From positions 1 through 24,904 of the forward strand of contig URNC01000011.1 of the NCBI GenBank assembly GCA_900549065.1: DNA of 24,904 nt. The letters are read 5' to 3'. Each line of letters starts with the position of its first letter. Position 1 is the stretch's first letter. The notes beneath the pieces are model-generated. The model did no database searches. It had not been told where the DNA came from and was given only the letters and a program-made list of their open reading frames with translations. Below, in pieces: positions 1 to 8,221 of this stretch. Source of the DNA: an uncultured Collinsella sp. (GTDB lineage: Bacteria; Actinomycetota; Coriobacteriia; Coriobacteriales; Coriobacteriaceae). A program made the position numbers and the translations under genes.

Positions 1-415
1 GGATATCGGACACAGGGGCCGCAAGGGCCCTTACACCAACTTTCTCGACACTACCGCTCGCGGCAGAGGCGAACAGGATATGTATGGCGTGGACGGCAGG
101 CGATTCATCGTCAGGTGGCGTATCGAGGATGCCCGCAAGGCAACGGCGGGCATCGGCGATACGGTTGAGCGACAGACTGGCATATCCGCAGATAAAGCAT
201 GCGGAATAGCGCAGTGCGGGGTCGGTGGCGTCAAGATAGGGGCGTGCTGTCTCGGCGGCGAGCGTGGCCTGTCCGCGAAAGTACAGTGCTTCTGCCGTGG
301 CGATGGTGCGTGAATCGGGGTCGGAAATGCCTGCAACCGCAGTGTCAATCTGCCCCGGCACAAAGGCAGTGCACATCAACGGCATGGGAATGCGCGGGTA
401 GCCATCGCAGTTCAT
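1..415 (-). CDS. N-terminal part of a probable LuxR-type HTH transcriptional regulator (runs off the window)
   Basis: An uninterrupted minus-strand frame begins at the ATG at 415-413 and stays open for 138 codons to base 1, so its C-terminus lies outside the window. The start is preceded by GGGAG about 9 bases upstream. The protein begins MNCDGYPRIPMP and is rich in short Ala/Leu helices resembling a helical-repeat sensor (AEALYFRGQATLAAE, then RYSACFICGYASLSL). I recall similar N-termini in Coriobacteriia regulators whose far C-terminus carries a LuxR-type helix-turn-helix, but that half is not visible, so the family call is inference. It follows the two-component operon on the same strand with a 67-bp gap, and a TACAAT box sits in that gap. 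An unrelated TPR-like protein is the main alternative. Confidence 0.6.
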   Translation of the reverse strand, partial: MNCDGYPRIPMPLMCTAFVPGQIDTAVAGISDPDSRTIATAEALYFRGQATLAAETARPYLDATDPALRYSACFICGYASLSLNRIADARRCLAGILDTPPDDESPAVHAIHILFASAASGSVEKVGVRALAAPVSDI

Positions 416-449
416 CTTCCATCTCCCATCAGGTGGCAACAATGCAGCA

Positions 450-455
450 ATTGTA
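450..455 (-). promoter_or_regulatory. Candidate -10 box (TACAAT) for the truncated regulator
   Basis: The minus strand reads TACAAT here, about 35 bases upstream of the ATG at 415. No convincing -35 box is visible at the usual spacing. The same -10 hexamer occurs upstream of several other genes in this window. Confidence 0.3.
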
Positions 456-482
456 CTCCTGTTGCTCGGGGCCCCTTTCGTT

Positions 483-1634
483 TTACTGTTCGGTTAACGC
501 TGCGGATCGTTTTGGAAGGCTTACGAGCATGGTGGTCCCGTTCTCAGAACTTGCTTCGACCTCTACCGTGCCACCGTGAAGCGCTGCAATCTCCCAAACG
601 AGCGCTAGTCCGAGTCCTGCGCCGCCGTATGCCCTGCTGCGGGATTTGTCTAGACGAAAGAACGGCTGGAAGATGCTCTCACGGTACTGCTTGGGTATTC
701 CCGGGCCCTCATCTTTGACTCGCAGGAGCACGTGGCTGTCGCTGTCGCTGATGGAGACGTTGACAGTCGAGCCGGAGCGGCTGTAGCGGATGGCGTTTTC
801 GACCAGATTGAACACCAGCCGATAGAGGAGCGTATCACTTCCGATTGTCAAAGCGTCTCCAGCACAATTGAGGGCTATGCCTTTATTTTCGGCAAGTGGT
901 GCAAGGTCGGTGAGAACCTCTTCGGACAAGGGACCAAGTTCAACATCGTCCTCGCAAGGAACGCTGCGGAGCTCACTCATCTCGAGCAATACCTTGGTCA
1001 TTCGAGACATGCGCTCGGTTTGTTCTTGTAACAGACCGAGCAGCTCGGCTGTTTCGGGTTGCAAACCGGAGTGCTCGGAGATGAATAGTTCAATCTGTGC
1101 TTGCATAAGGGCGAGCGGGGTGCGCAGCTCGTGTGCGGCGTTGCCGGTAAACTGACGCTGTGCAGAGAACCCTTCGCCAAGACGGGCGATCATGTCGTTG
1201 AAAGAGGCGCTGCATCGTTGTAGCTCGGTGGGCACATCTTCACTGAGTCTGATTTCGCTTAGGTTGTCAGGCTGCACGCGCTCTACCTGGGCGGCAAAAT
1301 CCCGTAGCGGTTTGAGTGCACGGCCGCTTGCAAAGTATGCCAGCGCGCCGCCAAGGAGTGTGACTCCAGCCGTGATGCACCAGGCTGTCGTGCCAAAAGA
1401 TTCCTGTGCGTCGTTTACGACGATCGTGACCTCGTCATCGAGGGCTGCTTTTGTTGGGTCAAACGCCTGGGGCGAATCCGCGCCGGCAGCGGTAAAGGCC
1501 GAGATGTCGCTGCCGATGGCATCCATGTAGCGCATGCCCGTATAGCCGACCAGGCAGTTCGTCAGCACGCACGCTGCGCACGTGAGCAGCGCCGTCATAA
1601 TCGTTATGCGCCATTGCAGCGAAAGCCTTTTCAT
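483..1634 (-). CDS. Sensor histidine kinase (OmpR-partner type)
   Basis: This 383-residue membrane histidine kinase should autophosphorylate on His and pass the phosphate to the response regulator encoded just upstream. Residues 10-32 and about 84-103 are hydrophobic segments flanking a short extracytoplasmic loop of roughly 50 residues. A HAMP-like linker follows (about 104-156). The HisKA motif NAAHELRTPL places the phospho-acceptor at His168. The HATPase_c domain shows the N-box around Asn280, DEGPG at 308-312 and GGAGLGLAL at 337-345. The start ATG overlaps the regulator stop by 4 bases (ATGA), which indicates translational coupling. The signal sensed is unknown; the divergent redox operon suggests redox or envelope stress, which is inference. 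Confidence 0.93.
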   Translation of the reverse strand: MKRLSLQWRITIMTALLTCAACVLTNCLVGYTGMRYMDAIGSDISAFTAAGADSPQAFDPTKAALDDEVTIVVNDAQESFGTTAWCITAGVTLLGGALAYFASGRALKPLRDFAAQVERVQPDNLSEIRLSEDVPTELQRCSASFNDMIARLGEGFSAQRQFTGNAAHELRTPLALMQAQIELFISEHSGLQPETAELLGLLQEQTERMSRMTKVLLEMSELRSVPCEDDVELGPLSEEVLTDLAPLAENKGIALNCAGDALTIGSDTLLYRLVFNLVENAIRYSRSGSTVNVSISDSDSHVLLRVKDEGPGIPKQYRESIFQPFFRLDKSRSRAYGGAGLGLALVWEIAALHGGTVEVEASSENGTTMLVSLPKRSAALTEQ

Positions 1635-2305
1635 TCGCTATCCTCCATAACGTAGCCCTCTCCAATCCGATTGCGAATCGGGTCGTATCCCAAAGCGCTG
1701 CGTAGCTTTTTGCGGAGTGACGAGATATGAACGCGGGTTGCGTTGCTAAAGCTGTTCACGCTGCTATCCCAAACGTGCTCGATAAGCTCTTCTTGACTTA
1801 CCGGACGCCCCTGATTAAGCATCAGGTATTCCAAGATTCCCGTTTCCTTGCGCGTAAGAGATAGGGCCTCGCTGTCCACGGAAGCGATGCGCGCCTTGGT
1901 GTCAAAGCTGAGCTTTCCGCAGGTTAATACTATGTCGCTTTGTGTAAAGCGTCTGAGGGTAAGGCTGCGAATCCTTGCCGCAAGCTCGTCCAGATGAAAC
2001 GGCTTGGCGAGGTAATCGTTGGCGCCGGCATCGAGTCCGGCGACTTTATCGGATACTTCGCCACGTGCGGACAGAATCAGTACCTTAGTCTCGCAGTCGG
2101 TTTTCCTAAGTTCCCTGAGCACGGTCATGCCGTCGATATGGGGAAGGTTGAGGTCGAGTACCACGAGGTCGAAGGCCTCAACGTTCAGTAGGTCGAGCGC
2201 CTCCTGTCCGTCGTGGCAGCAGTCGACGCTGTACGCCAAGTTTCGCAAGCTGCGCGCGATTGCGTCACACAGCGCCTGCTCGTCCTCGACGATCAAAATA
2301 CGCAT
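1631..2305 (-). CDS. OmpR/PhoB-family response regulator
   Basis: A 224-residue DNA-binding response regulator. The receiver domain (1-115) begins MRILIVEDEQ, has its phospho-acceptor at Asp51 (VVLDLNLP) and the conserved Lys101 (LAKPF). A winged-helix effector domain occupies about 128-222, including the EELIEHVW and ATRVHISSLRKKL helices. The start at 2305 was chosen because GGAGA lies 7 bases upstream and the receiver fold begins there; the frame extends six codons further upstream without a good ribosome site. It is cotranscribed with the kinase. It is divergent, across about 90 bp, from the redox operon starting at 2397, a natural target for its regulation (inference). Confidence 0.93.
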   Translation of the reverse strand: MRILIVEDEQALCDAIARSLRNLAYSVDCCHDGQEALDLLNVEAFDLVVLDLNLPHIDGMTVLRELRKTDCETKVLILSARGEVSDKVAGLDAGANDYLAKPFHLDELAARIRSLTLRRFTQSDIVLTCGKLSFDTKARIASVDSEALSLTRKETGILEYLMLNQGRPVSQEELIEHVWDSSVNSFSNATRVHISSLRKKLRSALGYDPIRNRIGEGYVMEDSE

Positions 2306-2335
2306 AACAGTCTCCTTGCACATTTCAAATCGCGC

Positions 2336-2363
2336 TTAACACGGATTTTATAGTCGATATGGT
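2336..2363 (+). promoter_or_regulatory. Candidate promoter of the redox operon
   Basis: TTAACA at 2336-2341 and TATGGT at 2358-2363 are separated by 16 bp, a plausible sigma-70 pair about 35 bases upstream of the first redox gene. The gap is shared with the divergent response regulator, so operator sites for that regulator are expected here. Confidence 0.35.
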
Positions 2364-2396
2364 CAAATAGGTCGCGTGATGAAAGGAGTGGTCAGG

Positions 2397-2543
2397 TTGT
2401 TCAGAGCGATAAAACCTGTAATGCAGGTTGCGTTGCTGATCGTCGGTGTGGCCATGGTGTGCTTTGGCGTTATGCGTGGCGAGGCGGATGCCGTGCTGGC
2501 CAAGGCGATTAGGCTGTGCTTGGAGTGTATCGGAATTGGATAA
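2397..2543 (+). CDS. Short CXXC membrane peptide, CD1871A-like
   Basis: A 48-residue single-span membrane peptide begins at TTG 2397, 8 bases after GAAAGGAG. An in-frame ATG at 2379 has no good ribosome site. The sequence has one transmembrane helix (about residues 6-26) and ends in FGVMRGEADAVLAKA followed by IRLCLECIGIG, with a CLEC motif next to the terminus. The RGE...AINICLECIGIG tail is the hallmark, as I recall it, of the 'CD1871A family CXXC motif-containing protein', a tiny family named from Clostridioides difficile and not assigned a function. The stop overlaps the TTG start of the polyferredoxin gene, so the two are translationally coupled. A thiol or metal role for the cysteine pair is inference. 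Confidence 0.75.
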   Translation: MFRAIKPVMQVALLIVGVAMVCFGVMRGEADAVLAKAIRLCLECIGIG

Positions 2544-3438
2544 AAGAGAAAACACTGCGTCGCATGTTTTGGCCCGATTTCGCGGATTCATTCAGGCGGC
2601 GGCAACACTTATTACCAACATTCACCTGCCAAACTTTGCCAAAGGCGGCATCTATCAGGGCGCGGGAAAAACAGTCTGCGTACCCGGGCTTAACTGCTAT
2701 TCGTGCCCCGCGGCATCGGGTGCGTGCCCCATCGGGTCATTCCAGTCGGTGGTAGGTTCATCCAAGTTTAACTTTTCTTACTATGTTACCGGTACGCTCA
2801 TTTTGCTCGGCGTGCTGCTGGGACGCTTTGTATGCGGCTTTCTGTGCCCGTTTGGCTGGCTGCAGGAGCTGCTTCACAAGATTCCCGGCAAAAAGTTCTC
2901 CACGAAAAAGCTTAAGCCGCTCACGTACATCAAGTACGTCGTGCTGCTGTTTGCCGTGGTGCTGCTGCCTGCGCTGGTGGTCAACGATCTGGGGATGGGC
3001 GATCCGTTCTTTTGCAAGTATATCTGTCCACAGGGTGTGCTCGAGGGCGCCATTCCGCTGGCGGCTGCCAACGCCGGCATTCGATCTGCGCTGGGGCAGC
3101 TCTTTACCTGGAAGCTTTTCATTCTCATTGCCGTGGTGCTGCTGAGCGTTTTGTTCTATCGCCCCTTCTGCAAATGGATTTGCCCGCTCGGCGCATTCTA
3201 TGCGCTCATGAATAAGGTGTCCCTACTGGGAATCCGGGTCGATGCATGCAGATGCGTCTCGTGCGGCAAGTGTTCAAGGGTTTGTCAGATGGACGTTGAT
3301 GTGGTCCGCGCGCCCAATCATGCCGAATGCATCCGGTGCGGAAAGTGCATCGGGGCCTGTCCCGTCGATGCCATCAGCTATCGCTATGGCCTGGATGTGC
3401 CGGCAGAAAAACTCCCTCTGACCGCTGATGAAAAGTAA
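2536..3438 (+). CDS. NapH/NosR-like 4Fe-4S polyferredoxin membrane protein
   Basis: A 300-residue integral membrane iron-sulfur protein, probably moving electrons across the membrane. From the TTG at 2536 (overlapping the upstream stop; GGAG about 10 bases before) it begins MDKRENTASH. Cys48/54/57/64 lie in CVPGLNCYSCP. Membrane helices lie around 84-102, 131-150 and 192-208, each linked to paired cysteines (FVCGFLCP 100/104, CKYICPQG 160/164, FCKWICPLG 212/216). Two ferredoxin motifs follow (C240-C243-C246-C250 and C265-C268-C271-C275). These features match the NapH/NosR/RdxA polyferredoxin family. With a thioredoxin lipoprotein downstream and no CcdA in view, I infer it reduces an envelope dithiol. 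An earlier in-frame start at 2446 would overlap the CXXC peptide in another frame and looks unlikely. Confidence 0.87.
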   Translation: MDKRENTASHVLARFRGFIQAAATLITNIHLPNFAKGGIYQGAGKTVCVPGLNCYSCPAASGACPIGSFQSVVGSSKFNFSYYVTGTLILLGVLLGRFVCGFLCPFGWLQELLHKIPGKKFSTKKLKPLTYIKYVVLLFAVVLLPALVVNDLGMGDPFFCKYICPQGVLEGAIPLAAANAGIRSALGQLFTWKLFILIAVVLLSVLFYRPFCKWICPLGAFYALMNKVSLLGIRVDACRCVSCGKCSRVCQMDVDVVRAPNHAECIRCGKCIGACPVDAISYRYGLDVPAEKLPLTADEK

Positions 3439-3468
3439 AACAAGCTTCGACAAAACGGAGGAATGACC

Positions 3469-4440
3469 ATGAAGCTTTCTAAGATTGCGGCCCTGTTTAT
3501 GGTGCCGGTGCTGGCCTTGTGTCTTGTGGCGTGTTCGGCACCCGGTGGCAATGCGTGTGAATCTGCGGGCTCCGATCCTAAGATCGCAGAACTCACTGCG
3601 CAGAAGCCGGCCAATGCCGACGAGGCCGCCAAGTTGTATGCGAAGCTCATGCAAAAGGAGAACGAGATCCTTTCGAGCGATAACGCGCTGTGGGAAAAGG
3701 TATTCAATGCGGCAAATAAAGACTCGGTAATGATTGAGGACGGCAGCAATTACGGCGATTTCCTGCTCAAGACCATCGACGGCGCCAAGGATGAGTTCAC
3801 GGCGGATGAGCTTAAGACGCTCAAGGCCGGTGCACAGCAGATCAAGGAGATCGAGGACAAGCTCGAGAGCTTGGAGAAGGAGTTCCCCGGCTGTGGAAGC
3901 ACGCCGAGCGCAGGCGAGAGCGTCGACGCTTCGACCGCTGGCATGACGGCTGGTGCCAATGCTTCGAGCGAGGCGACGAAGTTCCCCAGCTTTACGGGCA
4001 AGGACCTGGATGGTAACGACGTGAGTAGCGACGAGCTGTTCTCTAAGAACAAGGTCACCGTCATGAACTTCTGGTTCACCACGTGCAAGCCGTGCGTGGG
4101 TGAGTTGGGCGACCTTGAGGACCTGAATAAGGAGCTTGCCAAGAAGGGCGGCCAGGTCGTAGGCGTCAATTCCTTTACGCTCGATGGCAACAAGGGCGAG
4201 ATTGCAGATGCCAAGGACGTGCTGAGCAAGAAGGGCGTGACATATAAGAACATCTGGTTCAAGTCGGATAGCGAGGCCGGTAAGTTTACGTCAAATTTGT
4301 TCTCGTTCCCGACAACGTATGTCATCGATCAGAATGGCAACATCGTAGGGGATCCAATCGTGGGAGCCATCAGCTCCGCCGAGCAGCGCGCAGCGCTCGA
4401 CAAGCTTATCGACCAGGCGATTGCGAATAGCGAGCAGTAA
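3469..4440 (+). CDS. TlpA-like thioredoxin-fold lipoprotein
   Basis: A 323-residue lipoprotein with an extracytoplasmic thioredoxin domain. The start at 3469 follows GGAGG by 7 bases; the in-frame ATG at 3463 is too close to that site. The signal peptide carries the lipobox LVAC with lipid-modified Cys22. Residues 30-160 are a charged helical region, which is longer than in most TlpA proteins. A redoxin domain (about 170-320) has the sequence NFWFTTCKPC with the active pair Cys206/Cys209 and the cis-proline segment FPTTYVID. It ends the operon with the CXXC peptide and polyferredoxin, 24 bp after the latter. The likely role is a membrane-anchored disulfide reductase fed by the polyferredoxin; peroxidase activity is an alternative. 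Confidence 0.9.
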   Translation: MKLSKIAALFMVPVLALCLVACSAPGGNACESAGSDPKIAELTAQKPANADEAAKLYAKLMQKENEILSSDNALWEKVFNAANKDSVMIEDGSNYGDFLLKTIDGAKDEFTADELKTLKAGAQQIKEIEDKLESLEKEFPGCGSTPSAGESVDASTAGMTAGANASSEATKFPSFTGKDLDGNDVSSDELFSKNKVTVMNFWFTTCKPCVGELGDLEDLNKELAKKGGQVVGVNSFTLDGNKGEIADAKDVLSKKGVTYKNIWFKSDSEAGKFTSNLFSFPTTYVIDQNGNIVGDPIVGAISSAEQRAALDKLIDQAIANSEQ

Positions 4441-4519
4441 AAAACGCGTAAGGCATGGCGAGGATCGTGCGCCGCTGTGCGAAGTAGTCCGCTCCCTTTC
4501 AAGATAAGCTCCACCATAT

Positions 4520-4547
4520 AGAGGTCCCGCTCGGGACCTCTTTTTTT
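4520..4547 (+). terminator. Rho-independent terminator of the redox operon
   Basis: A perfect 9-bp stem (AGAGGTCCC and GGGACCTCT) around a 4-base GCTC loop is followed by a run of seven T (the first closes the stem). It lies 80 bp after the lipoprotein stop. Confidence 0.92.
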
Positions 4548-4657
4548 GGGCGCCGTCCCGTTCGTTTTTTGGCGCGGTTCCCTACATTCCTCACTGGCGC
4601 CGGCAAAAAATGGGGATAGAGTAGGACAAACGCGTCGAATACGAACGGCGGGGGAGA

Positions 4658-4675
4658 GCGGGCGAGTGCGCCCGC
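4658..4675 (+). promoter_or_regulatory. GC-rich leader hairpin before the ABC exporter
   Basis: GCGGGCG and CGCCCGC form a 7-bp stem directly before the GGGAGAGG ribosome site of the exporter gene. It could tune translation of that gene; no riboswitch family is recognised. Confidence 0.35.
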
Positions 4676-4694
4676 GTGGGAGAGGTTGCCGTCC

Positions 4695-7600
4695 ATGTTG
4701 GAGCTCAAAGGTATTTGCAAAAGGTACGTTACCCAGTCGTTTGCGCAGGTGGCGCTCGACAGCGTGAGCCTGTCTTTTCGCGATAACGAGTTCGTGGCCA
4801 TTCTGGGCCCTTCGGGCTCGGGCAAAACTACGATGCTCAACGTAATCGGTGGACTCGATCATTTCGATTCCGGTGACCTGCTCATCGACGGCATCTCGAC
4901 CAAGGACTTTCACGATCGCGATTGGGATGCCTATCGCAACAACCGCATCGGCTTTGTGTTCCAGAGCTATAACCTCATTCCGCATCAGACCATTTTGGAA
5001 AACGTGGAGCTGGCACTTACGCTCACGGGCGTGGGGCATGGCGAGCGCCGCCAGCGTGCGCGCGAGGCGTTGGAGAAAGTCGGCCTGGGCGAGCACGTTA
5101 ACAAGCGCCCGAGCCAGCTATCGGGCGGACAGATGCAGCGCGTGGCCATCGCCCGTGCTCTGATCAATGATCCCGAGATTGTGCTGGCCGACGAGCCGAC
5201 CGGCGCTTTGGATTCAACGACGTCCGTACAGGTCATGGACTTGCTCAAGGATGTTGCACGCGACCGCCTGGTCATCATGGTCACGCACAATCCCGAGCTG
5301 GCGTACCAGTACGCCACGCGCATCGTCAACCTGGCGGACGGTAAGATCACCGACGATTCCGACCCTTTCGATGTGGCAAAGGCTACGCGTCGCGAGGCCA
5401 AGCCTACGCGCAAAACCTCGATGAGTTTTGTGACGGCGCTGGGGCTTTCTGCCCGCAACCTTATGACCAAAAAAGGCCGTACGGCCATGACGGCCTTTGC
5501 GGGCTCGATTGGCATTATCGGTATCGCGGCGATTCTGGCGCTGTCCAACGGCGTAAACGGCTACATCAAAAAGGTCGAGGAGGATACGCTCTCGAGCTAC
5601 CCGCTCACCATTTCCAAACAGGATTACGACCTGTCGTCCATGATGGGCGGACAGGGGGCCACGGATGATGACTCGCCTGAAAACGTGGATTCGTCCGACG
5701 ACAGTGCCGGCGGCAAGGCTCAGGGGACCGATAGGATCCCTGTGGTCACGGCCGTAAAGGATATGTTTGCGAGCGTTAAGTCCAACGACATGACGAGCTT
5801 TAAGGCATGGCTCGATGCCGGTGGCGACGGCATCGATAAAGAGGTCAACGCCATTCAGTACGGCTACGGTGTATCGCCGGTTGTCTATCGTGCCGGCAAG
5901 GGCGATGAGAAGCCTGTCCGGCTGGTGCCCAACGCCATGACCGAGGCCATGAGCGGCGGCGCGAGCTCAGCAGCAACGGTGAGCATGGAATCCATGGGAA
6001 CCTCGGTCTTTAACGAGATGATTGACGACCAGAGCCTGCTCGACAGCCAGTACGATGTCGTCGCCGGTCATTGGCCCACGTCTGCCAGCGAAGCCGTGAT
6101 GGTGCTTTCGAGCCGTGGCACGGTGGGCGATTACACGCTCTACAGTATCGGTGCGTTGGATATCGATGAGCTCAACGACCTGGTTAACAGTGCTATGACG
6201 GCTAACGGTAAGATCGAGACGTCCAAGGCCGGTACTGATTTTACCTACGACGATGCGCTGTCCACGACGTTTAAAGTGCTGTCGCCGGCCGATGCGTATC
6301 GCAAAAACGAAGAGACCGGCATGTGGACCGATATGTCTGGCGACACCGACTTTATGGCCGCCAAGGTTGCCGACGGTATCGACGTACACATTGTGGGCGT
6401 GGTGCGGCCCAATGAGACGGCCAACGCGAGCGCATTGACCCCGGGCATCGCCTATACGCATGCACTGACTCGTCAGCTTATGGAACGCGCCGCAAATTCG
6501 CAGATTGTGCAGGAGCAGCTTGCTCACCCCGAGACGGATGTCTTTACGGGCAAGTCTTTCGATGAACTGCAAGGCGAGGCCAAGCAAGGCGTGGATCTGG
6601 GCAGCATGTTTAGTGTGGACGAGGCGGCGCTGAAGAGTGCGTTTTCGTTCGATACATCTGCGCTCTCGGGTGCGGCCGGCGGTATGGACCTGTCTGGTCT
6701 TGACTTGTCCGGGCTGGACATTGACCTTTCGGGCGTTGGGGAGGATATCGACTTTAGTGACATCATCGCCAAAGCGCCAACCCCAGATTTCTCGGGCGTC
6801 TTTGACGGTCTGGAGCTCACGCCCGAGCAAATGCAGCAGGTGGGAACGCTTGCCAACCAACTGTTTGAGGGCTTTTTGCAGTCTGATCAGTTTAAGGCGC
6901 TGACGCCCGAAGAACTTAAGGATGCCTCAAAGCTTGCTGCTGCATTTTCGACGTATCTTGAGAGCGATGCCACGGCGCAGCAAATCCTGGCTCAGCTCAA
7001 GGCACTCGGTGGCGATGCCCTGGCCGAGCGCCTGCAACAGGCGATGACCGACTATGTGCAAAAGCAGCTGGCTCCGTATCTGCAACAGGCTATGGATCAG
7101 GTGATGAAGGCGATCAGCGAGCAGATAGCATCGACGGTATCGTCCCAGCTCAAGGCGGGCGCGGCAGGGCTCATGGACCAGATGGCGACACAGATGTCTT
7201 CGAGTTTTGCCAACCTGGCGAGCGCCATGCACGTGGATGCGAGTGCCTTTGCTCGTGCCATCCATTTCAACATGGACGCCGAGGATCTGAGTTCGCTCAT
7301 GATGAGCTATGCCAAGGCGTCGAAGCTCACCTACGACAACAATCTGACCACGTTGGGCTATGCGGATGAGGCGGACCCCATCTCGGTTAAGATTTTCCCG
7401 CGCGACTTTGAGGCCAAGGAGCGCGTACTCGATCACATCGATGCGTACAACAAGCAGGTCAAAGCCACTGGCCATGATGATCGGGCAATTTCGTACACCG
7501 ACTACATGGGCATCATCATGGGTTCGGTGACCGACATCGTGAACACCATCAGCTTGGTGCTCATCGCATTCGTGAGTATCAGCCTGGTGGTGAGCTCCAT

Positions 7601-7949
7601 CATGATCGGCATCATCACCTACATCAGCGTGCTGGAGCGCAAAAAGGAGATTGGCATCCTGCGTGCGATCGGCGCGTCGAAGCGCAACGTGGCCAACGTA
7701 TTCAATGCCGAGACCTTTATCGAGGGCCTCATCGCCGGCGTCTTTGCCATTGTCGTCGTGGTGGCCGTGAGCTTTCCGGTTAATGCCTGGGCGCTTGCTG
7801 CCAAACAAGTGCCCAATCTGATGAGCCTGCCCGTGCAGGATGCGCTGGTGCTCATTGCAATTTCGGTGCTGCTGACGGTCGTTGCCGGTCTGCTGCCGGC
7901 CCGAAGCGCATCCAAAAAAGACCCTGTAGAAGCCCTACGCTCCGAATAA
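4695..7949 (+). CDS. MacB-like fused ABC transporter (ATPase-FtsX permease)
   Basis: A 1084-residue single-chain ABC exporter. The ATPase (1-225) has Walker A GPSGSGKTT at 38-46, Q-loop FVFQS at 87-91, signature LSGGQ at 142-146, Walker B IVLADE at 162-167 and switch His198. The first membrane helix (about 268-290) follows an amphipathic linker. A very long extracytoplasmic domain (about 295-945) comes next. It contains an LSGLD-rich repeat stretch near 655-690 and Gln/Ala-rich helices around 720-860. Three C-terminal helices with the FtsX signature (LERKKEIGILRAIGAS) complete the permease. The start follows GGGAGAGG by 9 bases. The family exports peptides, antibiotics or lipoproteins, or acts mechanically on the cell wall; the substrate cannot be read here. 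No partner gene adjoins it. Confidence 0.92.
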   Translation: MLELKGICKRYVTQSFAQVALDSVSLSFRDNEFVAILGPSGSGKTTMLNVIGGLDHFDSGDLLIDGISTKDFHDRDWDAYRNNRIGFVFQSYNLIPHQTILENVELALTLTGVGHGERRQRAREALEKVGLGEHVNKRPSQLSGGQMQRVAIARALINDPEIVLADEPTGALDSTTSVQVMDLLKDVARDRLVIMVTHNPELAYQYATRIVNLADGKITDDSDPFDVAKATRREAKPTRKTSMSFVTALGLSARNLMTKKGRTAMTAFAGSIGIIGIAAILALSNGVNGYIKKVEEDTLSSYPLTISKQDYDLSSMMGGQGATDDDSPENVDSSDDSAGGKAQGTDRIPVVTAVKDMFASVKSNDMTSFKAWLDAGGDGIDKEVNAIQYGYGVSPVVYRAGKGDEKPVRLVPNAMTEAMSGGASSAATVSMESMGTSVFNEMIDDQSLLDSQYDVVAGHWPTSASEAVMVLSSRGTVGDYTLYSIGALDIDELNDLVNSAMTANGKIETSKAGTDFTYDDALSTTFKVLSPADAYRKNEETGMWTDMSGDTDFMAAKVADGIDVHIVGVVRPNETANASALTPGIAYTHALTRQLMERAANSQIVQEQLAHPETDVFTGKSFDELQGEAKQGVDLGSMFSVDEAALKSAFSFDTSALSGAAGGMDLSGLDLSGLDIDLSGVGEDIDFSDIIAKAPTPDFSGVFDGLELTPEQMQQVGTLANQLFEGFLQSDQFKALTPEELKDASKLAAAFSTYLESDATAQQILAQLKALGGDALAERLQQAMTDYVQKQLAPYLQQAMDQVMKAISEQIASTVSSQLKAGAAGLMDQMATQMSSSFANLASAMHVDASAFARAIHFNMDAEDLSSLMMSYAKASKLTYDNNLTTLGYADEADPISVKIFPRDFEAKERVLDHIDAYNKQVKATGHDDRAISYTDYMGIIMGSVTDIVNTISLVLIAFVSISLVVSSIMIGIITYISVLERKKEIGILRAIGASKRNVANVFNAETFIEGLIAGVFAIVVVVAVSFPVNAWALAAKQVPNLMSLPVQDALVLIAISVLLTVVAGLLPARSASKKDPVEALRSE

Positions 7950-7980
7950 TGTGACAAAGGGACAGCCCTTTTGTCACATT
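7948..7980. repeat. REP-like intergenic palindrome
   Basis: AATGTGACAAAGGG pairs with CCCTTTTGTCACATT around a short ACAG loop, with one bulged T. The palindrome overlaps the exporter stop codon. It lacks a 3' T-run, so it is not a standard terminator. Its core resembles the palindrome at 9756-9784. Confidence 0.7.
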
Positions 7981-7995
7981 GAGTGGCTTGTAAAT

Positions 7996-8178
7996 CGAGG
8001 TCTAATACTTTTTCGAGAAGTGAACGAGTCAAAATGGACCCCCGAAGCATCGACACTTTTGAGATGCAATTTCCTGCGGTTTTGTCAGCCAAATCCTGCG
8101 GTTTTGACGTCTGAAAATGTCGATGCTTCGGGGGTCCAAAAACGGTCGTTCACTTCTCGGGAAAAGTATTAGACCTCG
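7996..8178 (-). repeat. 183-bp palindromic element, copy 1
   Basis: A long imperfect palindrome. The outer arm CGAGGTCTAATACTTTT pairs with its complement at 8162-8178. The middle arms pair through GAGAAGTGAACGA and through GGACCCCCGAAGCATCGACA. The central loop, read on the minus strand, holds two tandem CAAAACCGCAGGA motifs 22 bp apart. The element aligns along its full length with 9488-9669, but in the opposite orientation. Function is unknown: it could be a MITE-like mobile element, a structured RNA, or a paired terminator. Confidence 0.75.
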
Positions 8179-8221
8179 AGATATAGACGATGTTTGCGAG
8201 CGGCAATTAGAGTGCAAGCCT

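Noticed and set aside
5967..7808. Minus-strand open frames inside the ABC exporter gene
   Set aside because: They are shadows of a single well-supported exporter frame and have no recognisable domains.
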